Source: CAYIHX01 sp964363305
GTDB lineage: Bacteria; Bdellovibrionota; UBA1018
NCBI GenBank assembly: GCA_964363305.1
Contig: CAYIHX010000013.1
Coordinates: 1-64,000 of the forward strand
Direction of reading: 5' to 3'
DNA: 64,000 nucleotides
Both the position numbers and the translations under genes were made by a program. Under the pieces are notes generated by a model. That model worked only from the letters and a program-made list of their open reading frames with translations. It had not been told where the DNA came from and did no database searches. Below, piece by piece: positions 27,222 through 36,744 of the stretch. Every line of letters starts with the position of its first letter. Position 1 is the first letter of the stretch.

Positions 27222-27693
27222 TCTCGCCTCCCGAGGCTGCGACCTTCAGATCGAGGAACCTTGTCCCCGGAGCAACCTGCTGTCCTTCACTCACCTTGAT
27301 TTGAGTCACTTCGCCAGCGTAGGGCGCGCGAATCGTGAACTCCATTTTCATCGCTTCCATCAGGAGCAACGATTGCCCAGCTTCCACCGTCTGCCCCTGG
27401 GTCACGAGCAGTTTCCGGACCTTTCCAGGAAACTGTGAAAGAAGATCGCTTTCACTGCCCCCTCCCGCGACGCCCTCTCGAGTCTTCTGCTCGACCTGCC
27501 CCTCATACAGGCGACCTCCGGCAGCGACGCTGAGTCGGCCTTTCACCTCTAAGACCTGAAAACGAAAACGCCGACCGTCGCTGGTTCTCGTCGCGACAAT
27601 CCAACCCCCGGGACGGCTTTCATAGGAATACTCCTGCTCGATCGTGGTTTTGAGAGCTAAACGAAGGGTACCGAGGCGAAACTTTTCACTCAT
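27214..27693 (-). CDS. biotin carboxyl carrier domain protein of an acyl-CoA carboxylase
   Basis: A 159-residue protein. Its C-terminal half is a biotinyl-lipoyl domain with the biotin-accepting Lys116 in MEAMKMEF; the N-terminal half may contact the carboxylase. It carries the biotin between the separately encoded biotin carboxylase (next gene upstream, four-base overlap) and the carboxyltransferase encoded divergently at 30,098. In many methylcrotonyl-CoA carboxylases this domain is fused to the carboxylase subunit, so a free-standing carrier is a split version. Confidence 0.9.
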   Translation of the reverse strand: MSEKFRLGTLRLALKTTIEQEYSYESRPGGWIVATRTSDGRRFRFQVLEVKGRLSVAAGGRLYEGQVEQKTREGVAGGGSESDLLSQFPGKVRKLLVTQGQTVEAGQSLLLMEAMKMEFTIRAPYAGEVTQIKVSEGQQVAPGTRFLDLKVAASGGENG

Positions 27694-29165
27694 CGCACAC
27701 CCCGCGTGCTGAACGCTTCCCAGGGCGAGGGAATGCCCCTCGTTCCAGAATCTCGACTGCCTGGCCCGCCCCGAGCAAGGCCCAGTCGACGGGCATCCTC
27801 TATCCAGCTCATTTCGACCTCGCTCGGCTCCGGCGCGAACTTTCCAAACTCTCGTCCGAGAAAACCCGTATCCACCCGGCCCTCGACCACCGACGGATGA
27901 TCACAAAGGGCTCGCAAATAACTCTGATTACAGCCCATGCCGAGGATCACCGTTTCATCGAGGGCAAACTTCATTCGCTCAATGGCCTGTGCTCGAGAAG
28001 GCGCATGCACAATCAACTTCGCAAGCATCGAATCGAAAGAAATCCCCACCTCCTGCCCCTCTTCGATTCCGCTCTCGACGCGAATCCCCGTACCAGTGGG
28101 CCAGCGGAGGCGATGCACTCGGCCGGGCGTGGGTCTGAAATCCTGAGAGGGATCTTCGGCATACAAACGAACCTCGATCGAGTGGCCCCGGGGCGCACCC
28201 ACCTCTCGCAAGGGAGAGTCCTCCGGTTTTTTTGGAGATTTCAGGGCGAGCAAAAGTTGCGCCACCACCAAGTCCGTTCCCGTCACTTGTTCGGTGACGG
28301 GATGCTCGACCTGCAAGCGGGTGTTCATCTCCAGAAAATAAAAGCCCCCTTGCGCATCGACCAAAAACTCCAGCGTTCCCGCGCTACGATACTTCACTTC
28401 GCGAACCAGATTCATCGCGGCTCGAAATAATCCTTGGCGCGTCTCTGCGGCCAAATGCGGAGCAGGTGCCTCTTCCCACACCTTCTGATGGCGCCGCTGA
28501 AGAGAGCACTCGCGCTCATAGAGATGAACGCCACCACCCAATCCGTCGCCAAATACCTGGACTTCAATGTGGCGGGGCTGATCAATACAGCGTTCCAAAA
28601 AAAGAGTTCCATCACCAAAAGCGGCCATCGCTTCGCTCGAGGCGCTCTCCGCGGCCGCCTCAAGCTCCTCGGGTTTCTCCACCCGCCTCATGCCTTTTCC
28701 TCCACCTCCGGCAGAAGCCTTAAGTAAAAGCGGAAACCCCACTTTTGCCGCCAAGGCTCGCAGGTCGCCCCCACGCTCGACTCGCGCCCAAGGCAAGGTC
28801 GGTACCTTCGCGCGCTCCGCGATCTCCTTTGCGGCGATCTTTCCGCCCATCTGATCCATCGTATCCGCAGTCGGCCCAACAAACGCGATGCCGGCGCTCT
28901 CGATCGCGCGCACAAAAGCCGACCTTTCACTGAGAAAACCGTACCCCGGATGCACCATCGTCGCCTTCACGCCTCGAGCCGCCTGAACCACGCCTTGGAT
29001 ATCCAGGTAGCCGGGTACCGCGACCACCTCGTCCGCGTAGGTGAGATGCCTCGCCTGTTCATCTCCCGGCGCGCAGATTCCCACGCTCGGAAACCCAAGC
29101 TCTCTGCAAGCCTGAAAGACTCTGCAGGCAATTTCTGAGCGATTCGCAACTAAGACTTTTGGCAT
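27690..29165 (-). CDS. biotin carboxylase subunit of methylcrotonyl-CoA carboxylase
   Basis: A 491-residue ATP-grasp enzyme that carboxylates biotin using ATP and bicarbonate. It shows the N-terminal KVLVANRSEIACRV, the glycine-rich ATP loop KASAGGGGKGMR, the EMNTRLQVEHPVTE metal/bicarbonate segment and the C-terminal biotin carboxylase domain (RLYAEDP). It lacks the fused C-terminal biotin domain seen in LiuD/MccA, and that domain is the next gene (four-base overlap). The surrounding HMG-CoA lyase and methylglutaconyl-CoA hydratase indicate methylcrotonyl-CoA rather than acetyl- or propionyl-CoA as substrate of the complex. Confidence 0.93.
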   Translation of the reverse strand: MPKVLVANRSEIACRVFQACRELGFPSVGICAPGDEQARHLTYADEVVAVPGYLDIQGVVQAARGVKATMVHPGYGFLSERSAFVRAIESAGIAFVGPTADTMDQMGGKIAAKEIAERAKVPTLPWARVERGGDLRALAAKVGFPLLLKASAGGGGKGMRRVEKPEELEAAAESASSEAMAAFGDGTLFLERCIDQPRHIEVQVFGDGLGGGVHLYERECSLQRRHQKVWEEAPAPHLAAETRQGLFRAAMNLVREVKYRSAGTLEFLVDAQGGFYFLEMNTRLQVEHPVTEQVTGTDLVVAQLLLALKSPKKPEDSPLREVGAPRGHSIEVRLYAEDPSQDFRPTPGRVHRLRWPTGTGIRVESGIEEGQEVGISFDSMLAKLIVHAPSRAQAIERMKFALDETVILGMGCNQSYLRALCDHPSVVEGRVDTGFLGREFGKFAPEPSEVEMSWIEDARRLGLARGGPGSRDSGTRGIPSPWEAFSTRGVR

Positions 29166-29178
29166 GCGCTTTTCCCTC

Positions 29179-30000
29179 TCATCCCTTCGGCAGCCAAGAG
29201 GGTTTACGTTTCTCTAAAAAAGCCTTCACGCCCTCTTGCCCCTCCGCTGAGATCCGCAAGTCAGCCAAGAGCTTCGCAACATACGAAAGCGGATCACCGA
29301 GCGTCGCACGCCGCTCAGGCCAGGAAAGATCGAGCACCAGCTTCTTGGCAACGCTCATCGCGTTGGGCCCGCAGTGCAAAACATTTTCAAGAATTTTCTC
29401 GACGGCAGGCCCTACCTCTTCAGGTTTCGCCACCACCTCATGCACCAAGCCGATTTCTCGGGCACGCTCACCCGTAATGCGAATGCCCGACATGAAGAGA
29501 CCACGGGCGTGGGACGCGCCGATCTTGGCGATCACGAAAGGGCCGATGCAAGACGGCACCATCCCCAGACGAACTTCGCTGAGACTAAACTGGGTCTCCG
29601 AGCTGGCCACCACGAAATCACAGATCGATACCAACCCCACGCCCCCCCCGATGGCCGCGCCATGTACAGCGCCGATTACGGGTTTCGGACATTCATTCAT
29701 CACCGCGAACATCCGCGCGAGCAATTGGGTATCCTGGAGATTCTCTGAATAATCGAAATCAATCGCCTTCTTCATCCAATTCAGGTCGCCACCAGCGCAA
29801 AACACCGGACCCTCGCCCTTGAGCACGACAGCTCGGATCATCGGATCCAGCACTAGTGTTTCAAACACCTTTTTCAACTCGCGGATGACGACCTCATTGA
29901 AGGCATTGCGCACTTCAGGTCGGTTCAACGAAACCGTCAGCACGCCCCGGGGCGCCCATTGAACTTGAAGCGATTCAAACGAAGGAAGTTGCATCCTCAA
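29179..30000 (-). CDS. enoyl-CoA hydratase family, probable methylglutaconyl-CoA hydratase
   Basis: A 273-residue crotonase-fold enzyme. The oxyanion-hole segments (FCAGGDLNWM and HGAAIGGGVGL) and the catalytic Glu region (LSEVRLGMVPSCIGPFV) are visible. CAGGDLNWM resembles the methylglutaconyl-CoA hydratase group (LiuC/AtuE). It would hydrate 3-methylglutaconyl-CoA to HMG-CoA between the carboxylase and the lyase. It is the first gene of the leftward operon, 13 bases before the biotin carboxylase gene. Confidence 0.88.
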   Translation of the reverse strand: MRMQLPSFESLQVQWAPRGVLTVSLNRPEVRNAFNEVVIRELKKVFETLVLDPMIRAVVLKGEGPVFCAGGDLNWMKKAIDFDYSENLQDTQLLARMFAVMNECPKPVIGAVHGAAIGGGVGLVSICDFVVASSETQFSLSEVRLGMVPSCIGPFVIAKIGASHARGLFMSGIRITGERAREIGLVHEVVAKPEEVGPAVEKILENVLHCGPNAMSVAKKLVLDLSWPERRATLGDPLSYVAKLLADLRISAEGQEGVKAFLEKRKPSWLPKG

Positions 30001-30097
30001 GGGTCTAACACGATCGCGCCCGAATCGGCCATTGACTGCGTTGCGTTAAGTTGAATTTCGGGACGGCTCAATGCGGCCCCTGTGGTAGATAAAAATC

Positions 30098-31705
30098 ATG
30101 CCGGTCATACAATCGCAGATTCAAACGAGTAGTCCCGAATTCAAAGCCAATGCCCAGCATCATGAAAGCCTGGCCTCAGAGCTCGAAGCGCGTTTGAAAC
30201 AAACGCGCGAGGGGGGCGGCGCCGAAGCACGCGCCCGCCACGAAAAACGGGGCAAACTTTTTGTGCGCGAACGAGTGGCCCGCCTCATCGACCCTGGTAC
30301 GACCTTTCTCGAGCTCGCGCCGCTTGCGGCCTTTGACCTCTATGAAGGCGCCGCGCCAGGCGCGGGGATCGTCACCGGCATCGGAGTCGTACACGGGCGA
30401 GAGATCATGATCGTCGCGAATGATGCAACCGTCAAGGGCGGGACCTACTTCCCCATGACGGTGAAGAAGCACCTGCGTGCCCAAGAGATCGCACTCGAAA
30501 ACCATCTTCCCTGCGTCTACCTAGTTGACTCAGGCGGCGCCTTCCTGCCGATGCAAGCCGAGGTTTTTCCGGATCGCGATCACTTTGGCCGCATCTTCTA
30601 CAATCAGGCCAATCTTTCAGCGGCGAGTATTCCACAAATTGCGGTCGTCATGGGCTCGTGCACGGCCGGAGGCGCCTATGTACCGGCGATGTCAGACGAG
30701 AACATCATCGTGAAGAACCAAGGCACGATTTTTCTCGGGGGCCCTCCTCTGGTCAAAGCAGCGACCGGTGAAGAAGTCACCGCGGAAGAGCTCGGCGGAG
30801 GGGACGTGCACTCCCGAACCAGCGGCGTGACGGACCATCTCGCCGACAACGACGAGCACGCGCTGGAGATCGCGCGCGACATATTGAGCCATCTCAATCG
30901 AAAGCCTCCGGCCCAGATCGCGCGAGTCGCTCCCGAAGAGCCACTCCATGACGCGCGGGAGATCGCGGGCATCTTGACAACAGACCTGAAAAAGCCTTTC
31001 GACGTTCGTGAAATCATTGCTCGCCTCGTCGACGGTTCGCGTTTTCATGAATTCAAAGCACTCTATGGCACCACGCTAGTGACCGGCTTTGCCCATATCT
31101 ATGGCTATCCGATCGGAATCGTTGCGAACAACGGGATTCTCTTCAGCGAAAGCTCCCTGAAGGCCGCTCACTTCATCGAGCTTTGCTCCCAGCGAAAGGT
31201 TCCGCTCCTGTTTCTTCAAAACATTACGGGCTTCATGGTGGGGAAAAAATATGAGACAGGCGGAATCGCGAAAGATGGCGCGAAAATGGTCACCGCTGTC
31301 TCGAACGCGCGGGTCCCGAAATTCACGGTGGTCATCGGCGGAAGTTTTGGAGCGGGTAACTATGGAATGTGTGGGCGCGCTTTTCAGCCACGGTTTCTCT
31401 GGATGTGGCCAAACTCACGCATCTCAGTCATGGGAGGCGAGCAAGCCGCCCATGTTCTTTCGCAGGTCAAAGTCGAGCAGTTAGCGGCAAAGGGACAAAA
31501 GCTCTCCGAAGCCGAAATCAAAAAAATTCAAGACCCCATCCGGGAACAGTATGAGCGCGATGGCTCTCCGTACTTCTCGACCGCTCGAATCTGGGACGAC
31601 GGAATCCTGGCGCCCTGGGAAACACGAAAAACCCTGGCGTTGGCCCTCTCGGCCTCGATGAACGCGCCGATCCCGAAAACACAGTTCGGGGTTTTCCGCA
31701 TGTAA
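30098..31705 (+). CDS. methylcrotonyl-CoA carboxylase, carboxyltransferase (beta) subunit
   Basis: A 535-residue carboxyltransferase transferring CO2 from carboxybiotin to 3-methylcrotonyl-CoA. The family's duplicated crotonase-like halves are present. GSCTAGGAYVPAMSDENIIV and the C-terminal block TGGIAKDGAKMV followed by GGSFGAGNYGMCGRA are characteristic of the MccB/LiuB group. It is divergent from the hydratase-carboxylase-carrier-lyase operon, sharing a roughly 100-base promoter region. No isovaleryl-CoA dehydrogenase gene lies in the window, so the upstream step is encoded elsewhere. Confidence 0.94.
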   Translation: MPVIQSQIQTSSPEFKANAQHHESLASELEARLKQTREGGGAEARARHEKRGKLFVRERVARLIDPGTTFLELAPLAAFDLYEGAAPGAGIVTGIGVVHGREIMIVANDATVKGGTYFPMTVKKHLRAQEIALENHLPCVYLVDSGGAFLPMQAEVFPDRDHFGRIFYNQANLSAASIPQIAVVMGSCTAGGAYVPAMSDENIIVKNQGTIFLGGPPLVKAATGEEVTAEELGGGDVHSRTSGVTDHLADNDEHALEIARDILSHLNRKPPAQIARVAPEEPLHDAREIAGILTTDLKKPFDVREIIARLVDGSRFHEFKALYGTTLVTGFAHIYGYPIGIVANNGILFSESSLKAAHFIELCSQRKVPLLFLQNITGFMVGKKYETGGIAKDGAKMVTAVSNARVPKFTVVIGGSFGAGNYGMCGRAFQPRFLWMWPNSRISVMGGEQAAHVLSQVKVEQLAAKGQKLSEAEIKKIQDPIREQYERDGSPYFSTARIWDDGILAPWETRKTLALALSASMNAPIPKTQFGVFRM

Positions 31706-31797
31706 TCCGGACGAACGCTGAATTTCTTAAGAATTCTCTCCAATGCACCGTAAATATACATAACCACTAAGTAACAACCATCGGGAGAGAAGAACTC

Positions 31798-32991
31798 ATG
31801 ACTTCAAAGTATATTAACGCCAAGAGCGTCGCCTTCGTTGCCGTCGCAGCGGTTGCGGCATCAGCGACCGTATTCACGCCAAGCTGCGGTTCATCCGCGG
31901 TAGGGGGCTATACGGCCAAGGTCACTTACGGCGGATCTGGATCATTTTGGAAAGCCACCCTGGACCCCACCGTGGCCTACGGCTCCCGCTCCACCAACGG
32001 CGCCTTCGAAATCACCCACAGCGATAGCATCACCTCTACGGCCGCGCTCGCCACCTTCAAAGGGTACTTCGAACGCCTTGATTCCGGATTTCTCCGCTTA
32101 ACGGTCGGGGAGTGCAGCGAAACAAGCACCGGTAACTGCCCGGCAGCTGCCGAGATTACCGCCGGGACCGTGCAGGCCTACGCATTGGATATCCCAGGCT
32201 ACGTTCTGATCCTCAAGCCCATCGGCAGTAGTGGCGGCGACATCATTCCGATGGTTGCGATCGGTGCCTGCCCCAGCGCCGACTTCAACGGCGCATACGT
32301 CGTCATGCAAGACTCGAACACCGGGACGCCGAACTATTCGACTGAGGGGCTCGTCGGAACCGTCGCGTTCACTGCCTCGAACAGTTCAATCGCGGTCAAT
32401 GCGTCAACCTACACGGCCGCGGGTGGCGCGGGAAGTGGAAGCAGCGCCAACACCATGACCGTCACGTGCAGCGAGGGCCTCGGCTCGGTGAGCGGCGCTG
32501 AAATGATGTTTACCAACGCCGGATCCGGGGGCGCTATTGTTCACACGGGAGGCGGAACCTCCCACAGCCAGGCCATCATCCTGGTTCCATCGGTGGCACT
32601 CACCGTTTCCGACTTCGCTGGCGACTATATCGGCTTAGCATTCGACGAAGGCGACAATTCCACCGAAAGCGGTGGTTCGACGAAGCCCCTCAGCGCGACA
32701 TTGGTGGCTGCCGGGACCGGGACCGGAGCCGTCATGGACGACGTCGTGACAGGCGCCGCGAGCACCACTCAGACCGCCAATCTGACCTTCGCGAATCTGT
32801 CCACGCCGGTCAACGGCGTAGCCCTGATGACGATTTCAGGCGGGGGACCTACGCAGAGCCGAGTCTGCGTGGCGTCTAAGAACGTGGCCAGCAGCGGCCA
32901 AAACGTGATCTTCTGCTCCGGGCCCGGCATGTCGGGTGGCGCTGTTTCTTCCGCCAAGCAAGCGAGCTATCTGCTCGTGAGCAAGCCTTAG
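31798..32991 (+). CDS. Gly/Ser/Thr-rich putative lipoprotein (397 aa)
   Basis: GGGAGAGAAG precedes the ATG. The N-terminus is a long signal (VAFVAVAAVAASATVFTPSC) with a plausible lipobox Cys. The mature protein is rich in Gly, Ser, Thr and Ala with alternating hydrophobic residues, the look of an all-beta surface protein. Cysteines are spaced through it. No repeat or enzyme motif is recognised. It is monocistronic with a strong terminator. It is probably a surface or outer-membrane protein; any role in adhesion would be a guess. Confidence 0.72.
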   Translation: MTSKYINAKSVAFVAVAAVAASATVFTPSCGSSAVGGYTAKVTYGGSGSFWKATLDPTVAYGSRSTNGAFEITHSDSITSTAALATFKGYFERLDSGFLRLTVGECSETSTGNCPAAAEITAGTVQAYALDIPGYVLILKPIGSSGGDIIPMVAIGACPSADFNGAYVVMQDSNTGTPNYSTEGLVGTVAFTASNSSIAVNASTYTAAGGAGSGSSANTMTVTCSEGLGSVSGAEMMFTNAGSGGAIVHTGGGTSHSQAIILVPSVALTVSDFAGDYIGLAFDEGDNSTESGGSTKPLSATLVAAGTGTGAVMDDVVTGAASTTQTANLTFANLSTPVNGVALMTISGGGPTQSRVCVASKNVASSGQNVIFCSGPGMSGGAVSSAKQASYLLVSKP

Positions 32992-33013
32992 GTCTTCCTC
33001 TTCAGAAAAGCTG

Positions 33014-33050
33014 AAAAGAGAGCGCGGCCAAGCCTGGCGCGCTCTCTTTT
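33014..33050. terminator. bidirectional terminator between convergent genes
   Basis: Perfect 13-bp stem AAAAGAGAGCGCG/CGCGCTCTCTTTT with an 11-base loop. It has A-run and T-run ends, so it can stop both the lipoprotein gene from the left and the small gene from the right. Confidence 0.9.
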
Positions 33051-33067
33051 CTATTTCTCCGGCGCAA

Positions 33068-33454
33068 TCAGGAGGGGACTCGACCGCCAAACATACGCGC
33101 CAGCTCGAGATCTGGAAGCGGCCCGGCCTCCTGTAGGGAAGGATCAATCTCGTGCAGAAGGCGCGAACTCAGCTTTCGATACTCGGCCAAACATCGAAGC
33201 TTCCGCGCCTCCTCAAAGCTCACTTTCTCCGCACGGGCCAAGATTTGAAATGCCTCATCTTCCTTTCCGGGAATTCCAAGGCGCCCGCTGAACACCCAAT
33301 GGGTAGCCAACTGAACCAGACACCACCCGAGGCGCTCCAACTGAAAAAGTCTCTCTTCCCCGCGACTGCTTCCAGCCTCGAGTTTCGAGGTCACTTCCAC
33401 GAGTTCTTTCCGCCAAAGCTCCAGAACTTGCTCTCCGCTTCTTCCTCGAAACAT
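33068..33454 (-). CDS. hypothetical helical protein (128 aa)
   Basis: A soluble, charged, mostly helical protein with no signal peptide and no motif I recognise. It may be a small helical-bundle protein (WCLVQLATHWVF in the middle). It lies between two convergent or divergent neighbours, shares the bidirectional terminator at 33,014 and is divergent from the beta-barrel gene at 33,509. A plus-strand frame across the same DNA is a shadow. Confidence 0.55.
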   Translation of the reverse strand: MFRGRSGEQVLELWRKELVEVTSKLEAGSSRGEERLFQLERLGWCLVQLATHWVFSGRLGIPGKEDEAFQILARAEKVSFEEARKLRCLAEYRKLSSRLLHEIDPSLQEAGPLPDLELARMFGGRVPS

Positions 33455-33508
33455 TGTCCACGCCTATCACAGCCTTGACCTGTGCACCCAGCACGTTACC
33501 CTGGAAAC

Positions 33509-34372
33509 ATGAAATTCCTTGCCTGGATCGCCTTCTTCATCGCAACCCCCGCCTTCGCCGATCGTGTCTACGTCGAAGCCACCCGAGGAGTAGGGGTCGA
33601 TGCCGAGCTCGAGGCAACCACTACGGAACTCATCCGCTCGACCGTCACCGAAGACTCTGACCACGATCTCGTCAACAACAGCTCAGAGGCAGAAGACATT
33701 CTCAGACCCAAGCTCATGAGACTCGGGGCCACCCTCATGCTCATCATCGAAAAAACACGCGGCGGAAAAATCGTATTCTCCTCGCAGCTCAAAGCCGCGC
33801 ACGAGGACGAGCTCGACCTCATCGCCCAAAAACTCACTCGAGCAGTACTCGCTGAAAAAAAGCCCATAGCGAAAGAAAAAGTAAGCGAAGTGACCGAGAC
33901 TCAAACCGAAGAAGGCTTACATCGACGAAGCACGCGGCGGGGCTACTCCCTCGGGCTCGGACCCACCTTGCTCAACAATCTGAACGTGAGTGGCATCGGC
34001 ATCAAATTCAACGGTGGGATTTTTTGGGATCTCAACATCGCGATGCTGTCCATTCTCACTGACCTGAGTTGGCGGGACGATGCAATACTTCTCAGCGTCG
34101 GCCTCGGCGCGAAATATTTTATCACAGAAACCTGGGCCGCCCCCTACGTCGGCGGCGAGTTCGGCGTGGGCGCATCGCGAATCGGTCATACGGCATTACT
34201 TTCCGGCAGCTACTCGGCCGGCTTCGCCGGCGCCCTCGTCGCGGGTGTTCACCTCTTCAGAACCTCCTCCGTCAATTTCGAGATCGGTGCGCGCGTCGGA
34301 CTCCTCTTCAGCGCGACGACACAGGGTCTACCCTTCGCGTCGAGCGTTGGAGTCGCCCTGCACTGGATGTAA
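33509..34372 (+). CDS. outer-membrane beta-barrel-like protein with periplasmic N-domain
   Basis: The ATG at 33,509 gives a signal peptide (KFLAWIAFFIATPAFA). Residues about 20-125 form a mixed alpha/beta domain that may be periplasmic. A linker with charged residues follows. The C-terminal 150 residues alternate Gly, aromatic and hydrophobic residues (GYSLGLGPTLL, YVGGEFGVGASRI, FEIGARVGLLF), as in outer-membrane beta-strands. The family is unrecognised. It ends two bases before the convergent acs gene. Confidence 0.7.
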   Translation: MKFLAWIAFFIATPAFADRVYVEATRGVGVDAELEATTTELIRSTVTEDSDHDLVNNSSEAEDILRPKLMRLGATLMLIIEKTRGGKIVFSSQLKAAHEDELDLIAQKLTRAVLAEKKPIAKEKVSEVTETQTEEGLHRRSTRRGYSLGLGPTLLNNLNVSGIGIKFNGGIFWDLNIAMLSILTDLSWRDDAILLSVGLGAKYFITETWAAPYVGGEFGVGASRIGHTALLSGSYSAGFAGALVAGVHLFRTSSVNFEIGARVGLLFSATTQGLPFASSVGVALHWM

Positions 34373-34374
34373 GA

Positions 34375-36405
34375 CTACTCTTCTTCCTTCTGAAGAGCCG
34401 CAATGGCTCCGAAATCCTCGAGCGTCGAAGTGTCCCCCTGAATCTTCCCGGCCGTGGCCAACTCACGCAAAAGACGTCGCATAATCTTTCCAGAACGAGT
34501 TTTCGGGAGTGCTTCGGCGAGCCGAATATCATCAGGGCGGGCGATCGCGCCGATTTCGCGCACGACATGAGCCTTCAGGTCGCCTTCGATTTTCAGAACA
34601 TCCCGTCGAACCTCTACCGGCACGCTGCTCTTCAACGTGACAAACGCCACCAACGCCTGACCCTTGAGCTCATCGGGCCTTCCGACAACCGCCGCCTCGG
34701 CAACGTAAGGATGAGAAACCAGAGCACTCTCGACTTCCATAGTGCCCAGCCGATGGCCGCTGACATTCAATACGTCGTCGACTCGGCCCATGCACCAGAT
34801 ATAGCCCTCCTCATCCCTCCGAGCCCCGTCTCCCGTGAAATAAATCGGTTCCTTAAACTCTGAAAAATAGGTCTTCTGAAATCGGGCTGGATCGCCATGA
34901 ATAGTGCGTGCCATCGAAGGCCATGGCTTGCGGATGACGAGAAGGCCCCCGGAGCCCAGCGGCACGCTAGCCCCGGCTCGATCGACCACATCGACCTCGT
35001 AGCCTGGCAAAGGAAGCGTCGCGGAGCCCGGCGTCGTTGGGGTATCTTGTGGGAGAGGCGAAATAACAATTGAGCCCGTCTCAGTCTGCCAAAAAGTATC
35101 GACGATCGGGCAGCGTTCGCCTCCCACGTTTCGGTGATACCACATCCACGCCTCCGGATTGATCGGCTCACCGACGGACCCCAGCAACCGCAAAGAAGAA
35201 AGATCACGCGAAGCCGTATATTCCTCGCCCATTTTCATAAAGGCGCGGATCGCCGTCGGAGCGGTGTACAGGATTGAAATCTTGTGACGTTCGATCATCG
35301 CCCAGAAACGATCTGGCGTCGGGGTTGTAGGCGCGCCTTCGTACATGAAGACCGTCGCGCCAGCGGCGAGCGGCCCGTAGACCACGTAGGTGTGGCCAGT
35401 AATCCAGCCGATATCAGCAGTGCACCAGTAGAGATCTGCTGGCTTCAGATCGAACACCATGCGACAGCTTCTCAAAGCGCCTGTCAGGTAGCCCCCCGTG
35501 GTATGAACGATGCCCTTCGGCTTGCCCGTCGTACCGCTGGTATAAAGGATGAATAGCGGATGCTCAGCCTCGAGCGCCTCGGGATAACCCAACGTCCCGA
35601 GCCGACCGTGCGGGACGGACTGAAGCAACTCGTGCCAGTCATGCCGGAGAACGGTGCTCCCGTCGCTCCCAGCCTGAACCGCCGCCCTCGAGTAAGAGCG
35701 ATCCGCAGGGGGGCATACCCGTCCGGCTTGATCCCTTTTTAAGGTAATGACCGTTCTTACCGACGGAGTCGAGAGCAATGCTTTTTCGACCTGGGGGAGA
35801 AGCTCGACCTTCGAACCCTTACGAAATCCGAAATCGGCAGTGATCACTGCCACAGCTTGGGCGTCGAGCATGCGGTCTTTGAGTGCCTCGGCACTGAAGC
35901 CGCCGAAAATCACCGTATGGGTCAATCCAATCCGCGCACAGGCCAACATGGCCACCGCCGCTTCAGGAACAAGAGGCAAATAGATCGCCACCGTCTCGCC
36001 CTTCTTCAGACCCAAAATTCTCAATCCGGCGGCCAGGCGCTCCACCTGGGTATGCAGCTCGCGATAGGTCCAGGTTTGCACCTCGCCCGGCTCACTTTCC
36101 CAAACGATGGCAGCCTTGTGGGGCTGATCGGAGAGATGGCGATCGACACAATTCACGCTCGCGTTCAGTTTCCCATCACTGAACCATTTCGCGCTCGGAG
36201 GATTCCATTCTAATTTTTTTTGAAACGGCCGGTCCCAGCGCAACTCTCGCGCAGCATCGGCCCAGTATTCCTCGAAATTTCTGGCAGCCTGAAGGCGCCA
36301 CTCCTGAATCTGCGCGGACCCGATCCTGGCGCCTGATAAAAATTGCTTCGATGGTGGAAACTTTCGGTTCTCTTGCAGGCCAACAGTCAAATTCGTGGAG
36401 CTCAT
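34375..36405 (-). CDS. acs: acetyl-CoA synthetase
   Basis: A 676-residue AMP-forming ligase activating acetate to acetyl-CoA. Adenylation motifs are visible: YTSGTTGKPKGIVHTTGGY, DTFWQTETGS, YFTGDGARRDEEGYIW and the C-terminal KTRSGKIMRRLLRE, with the Lys that is regulated by acetylation in the family. Length and the WYHRNVGGERCPIVDTFWQT region match Acs rather than propionyl-CoA synthetase. It is cytoplasmic and monocistronic. It fits the leucine and acetate catabolism of the neighbouring region by producing acetyl-CoA. Confidence 0.95.
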   Translation of the reverse strand: MSSTNLTVGLQENRKFPPSKQFLSGARIGSAQIQEWRLQAARNFEEYWADAARELRWDRPFQKKLEWNPPSAKWFSDGKLNASVNCVDRHLSDQPHKAAIVWESEPGEVQTWTYRELHTQVERLAAGLRILGLKKGETVAIYLPLVPEAAVAMLACARIGLTHTVIFGGFSAEALKDRMLDAQAVAVITADFGFRKGSKVELLPQVEKALLSTPSVRTVITLKRDQAGRVCPPADRSYSRAAVQAGSDGSTVLRHDWHELLQSVPHGRLGTLGYPEALEAEHPLFILYTSGTTGKPKGIVHTTGGYLTGALRSCRMVFDLKPADLYWCTADIGWITGHTYVVYGPLAAGATVFMYEGAPTTPTPDRFWAMIERHKISILYTAPTAIRAFMKMGEEYTASRDLSSLRLLGSVGEPINPEAWMWYHRNVGGERCPIVDTFWQTETGSIVISPLPQDTPTTPGSATLPLPGYEVDVVDRAGASVPLGSGGLLVIRKPWPSMARTIHGDPARFQKTYFSEFKEPIYFTGDGARRDEEGYIWCMGRVDDVLNVSGHRLGTMEVESALVSHPYVAEAAVVGRPDELKGQALVAFVTLKSSVPVEVRRDVLKIEGDLKAHVVREIGAIARPDDIRLAEALPKTRSGKIMRRLLRELATAGKIQGDTSTLEDFGAIAALQKEEE

Positions 36406-36428
36406 AGCTCCCTAGCCTACAAAGAGAA

Positions 36429-36470
36429 GGGCTCGCGGCCAACCCTAGAACGGGGATGACGCGCGAGCCC
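36429..36470 (-). terminator. candidate terminator after the 50-aa gene
   Basis: Stem GGGCTCGCG/CGCGAGCCC with a long loop that contains a further CCC/GGG pairing. On the minus strand a TTCTCTTTG tail follows. It lies between the small gene and acs. Confidence 0.6.
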
Positions 36471-36496
36471 AGTCGGATTTGGGGGGCGTTTGGGGG

Positions 36497-36649
36497 TTAA
36501 TTTTGCTGGTTCTGAATACTCCATGACCAGCCCCACGCCGAGAGATCTCGGCCCGCCTCGTCAGGGGCTGTAATGATTCCCCATCCTGCGAGCATCAGGC
36601 CGCTCGCGGCTAATACGCCCATCACGGAATCTAAGAATCGCTTTTTCAT
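36497..36649 (-). CDS. small secreted or membrane protein (50 aa)
   Basis: The ATG at 36,649 has AAGGGAG upstream; the longer frame starting at 36,721 has no signal. The product has a Lys/Arg start, a hydrophobic helix (VMGVLAASGLMLAGWGII) and a Trp-rich C-terminus (LSAWGWSWSIQNQQ). It is either a single-pass membrane peptide or a short exported peptide. Terminators on both sides indicate an independent transcript. Unknown family. Confidence 0.6.
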   Translation of the reverse strand: MKKRFLDSVMGVLAASGLMLAGWGIITAPDEAGRDLSAWGWSWSIQNQQN

Positions 36650-36744
36650 ATCTGGGTACTCCCTTCGGCTTTCGGGCTGGCCACCTCGGCCAGTCGTGCT
36701 TGCCCATAGAGCAACCACCATGCCAGGCCAAAGCCCATAAAAGA

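Noticed and set aside
33152..33478. 108-codon plus-strand frame opposite the 128-aa gene
   Set aside because: Shadow of the minus-strand frame, which has a more normal protein composition and shares the terminator.
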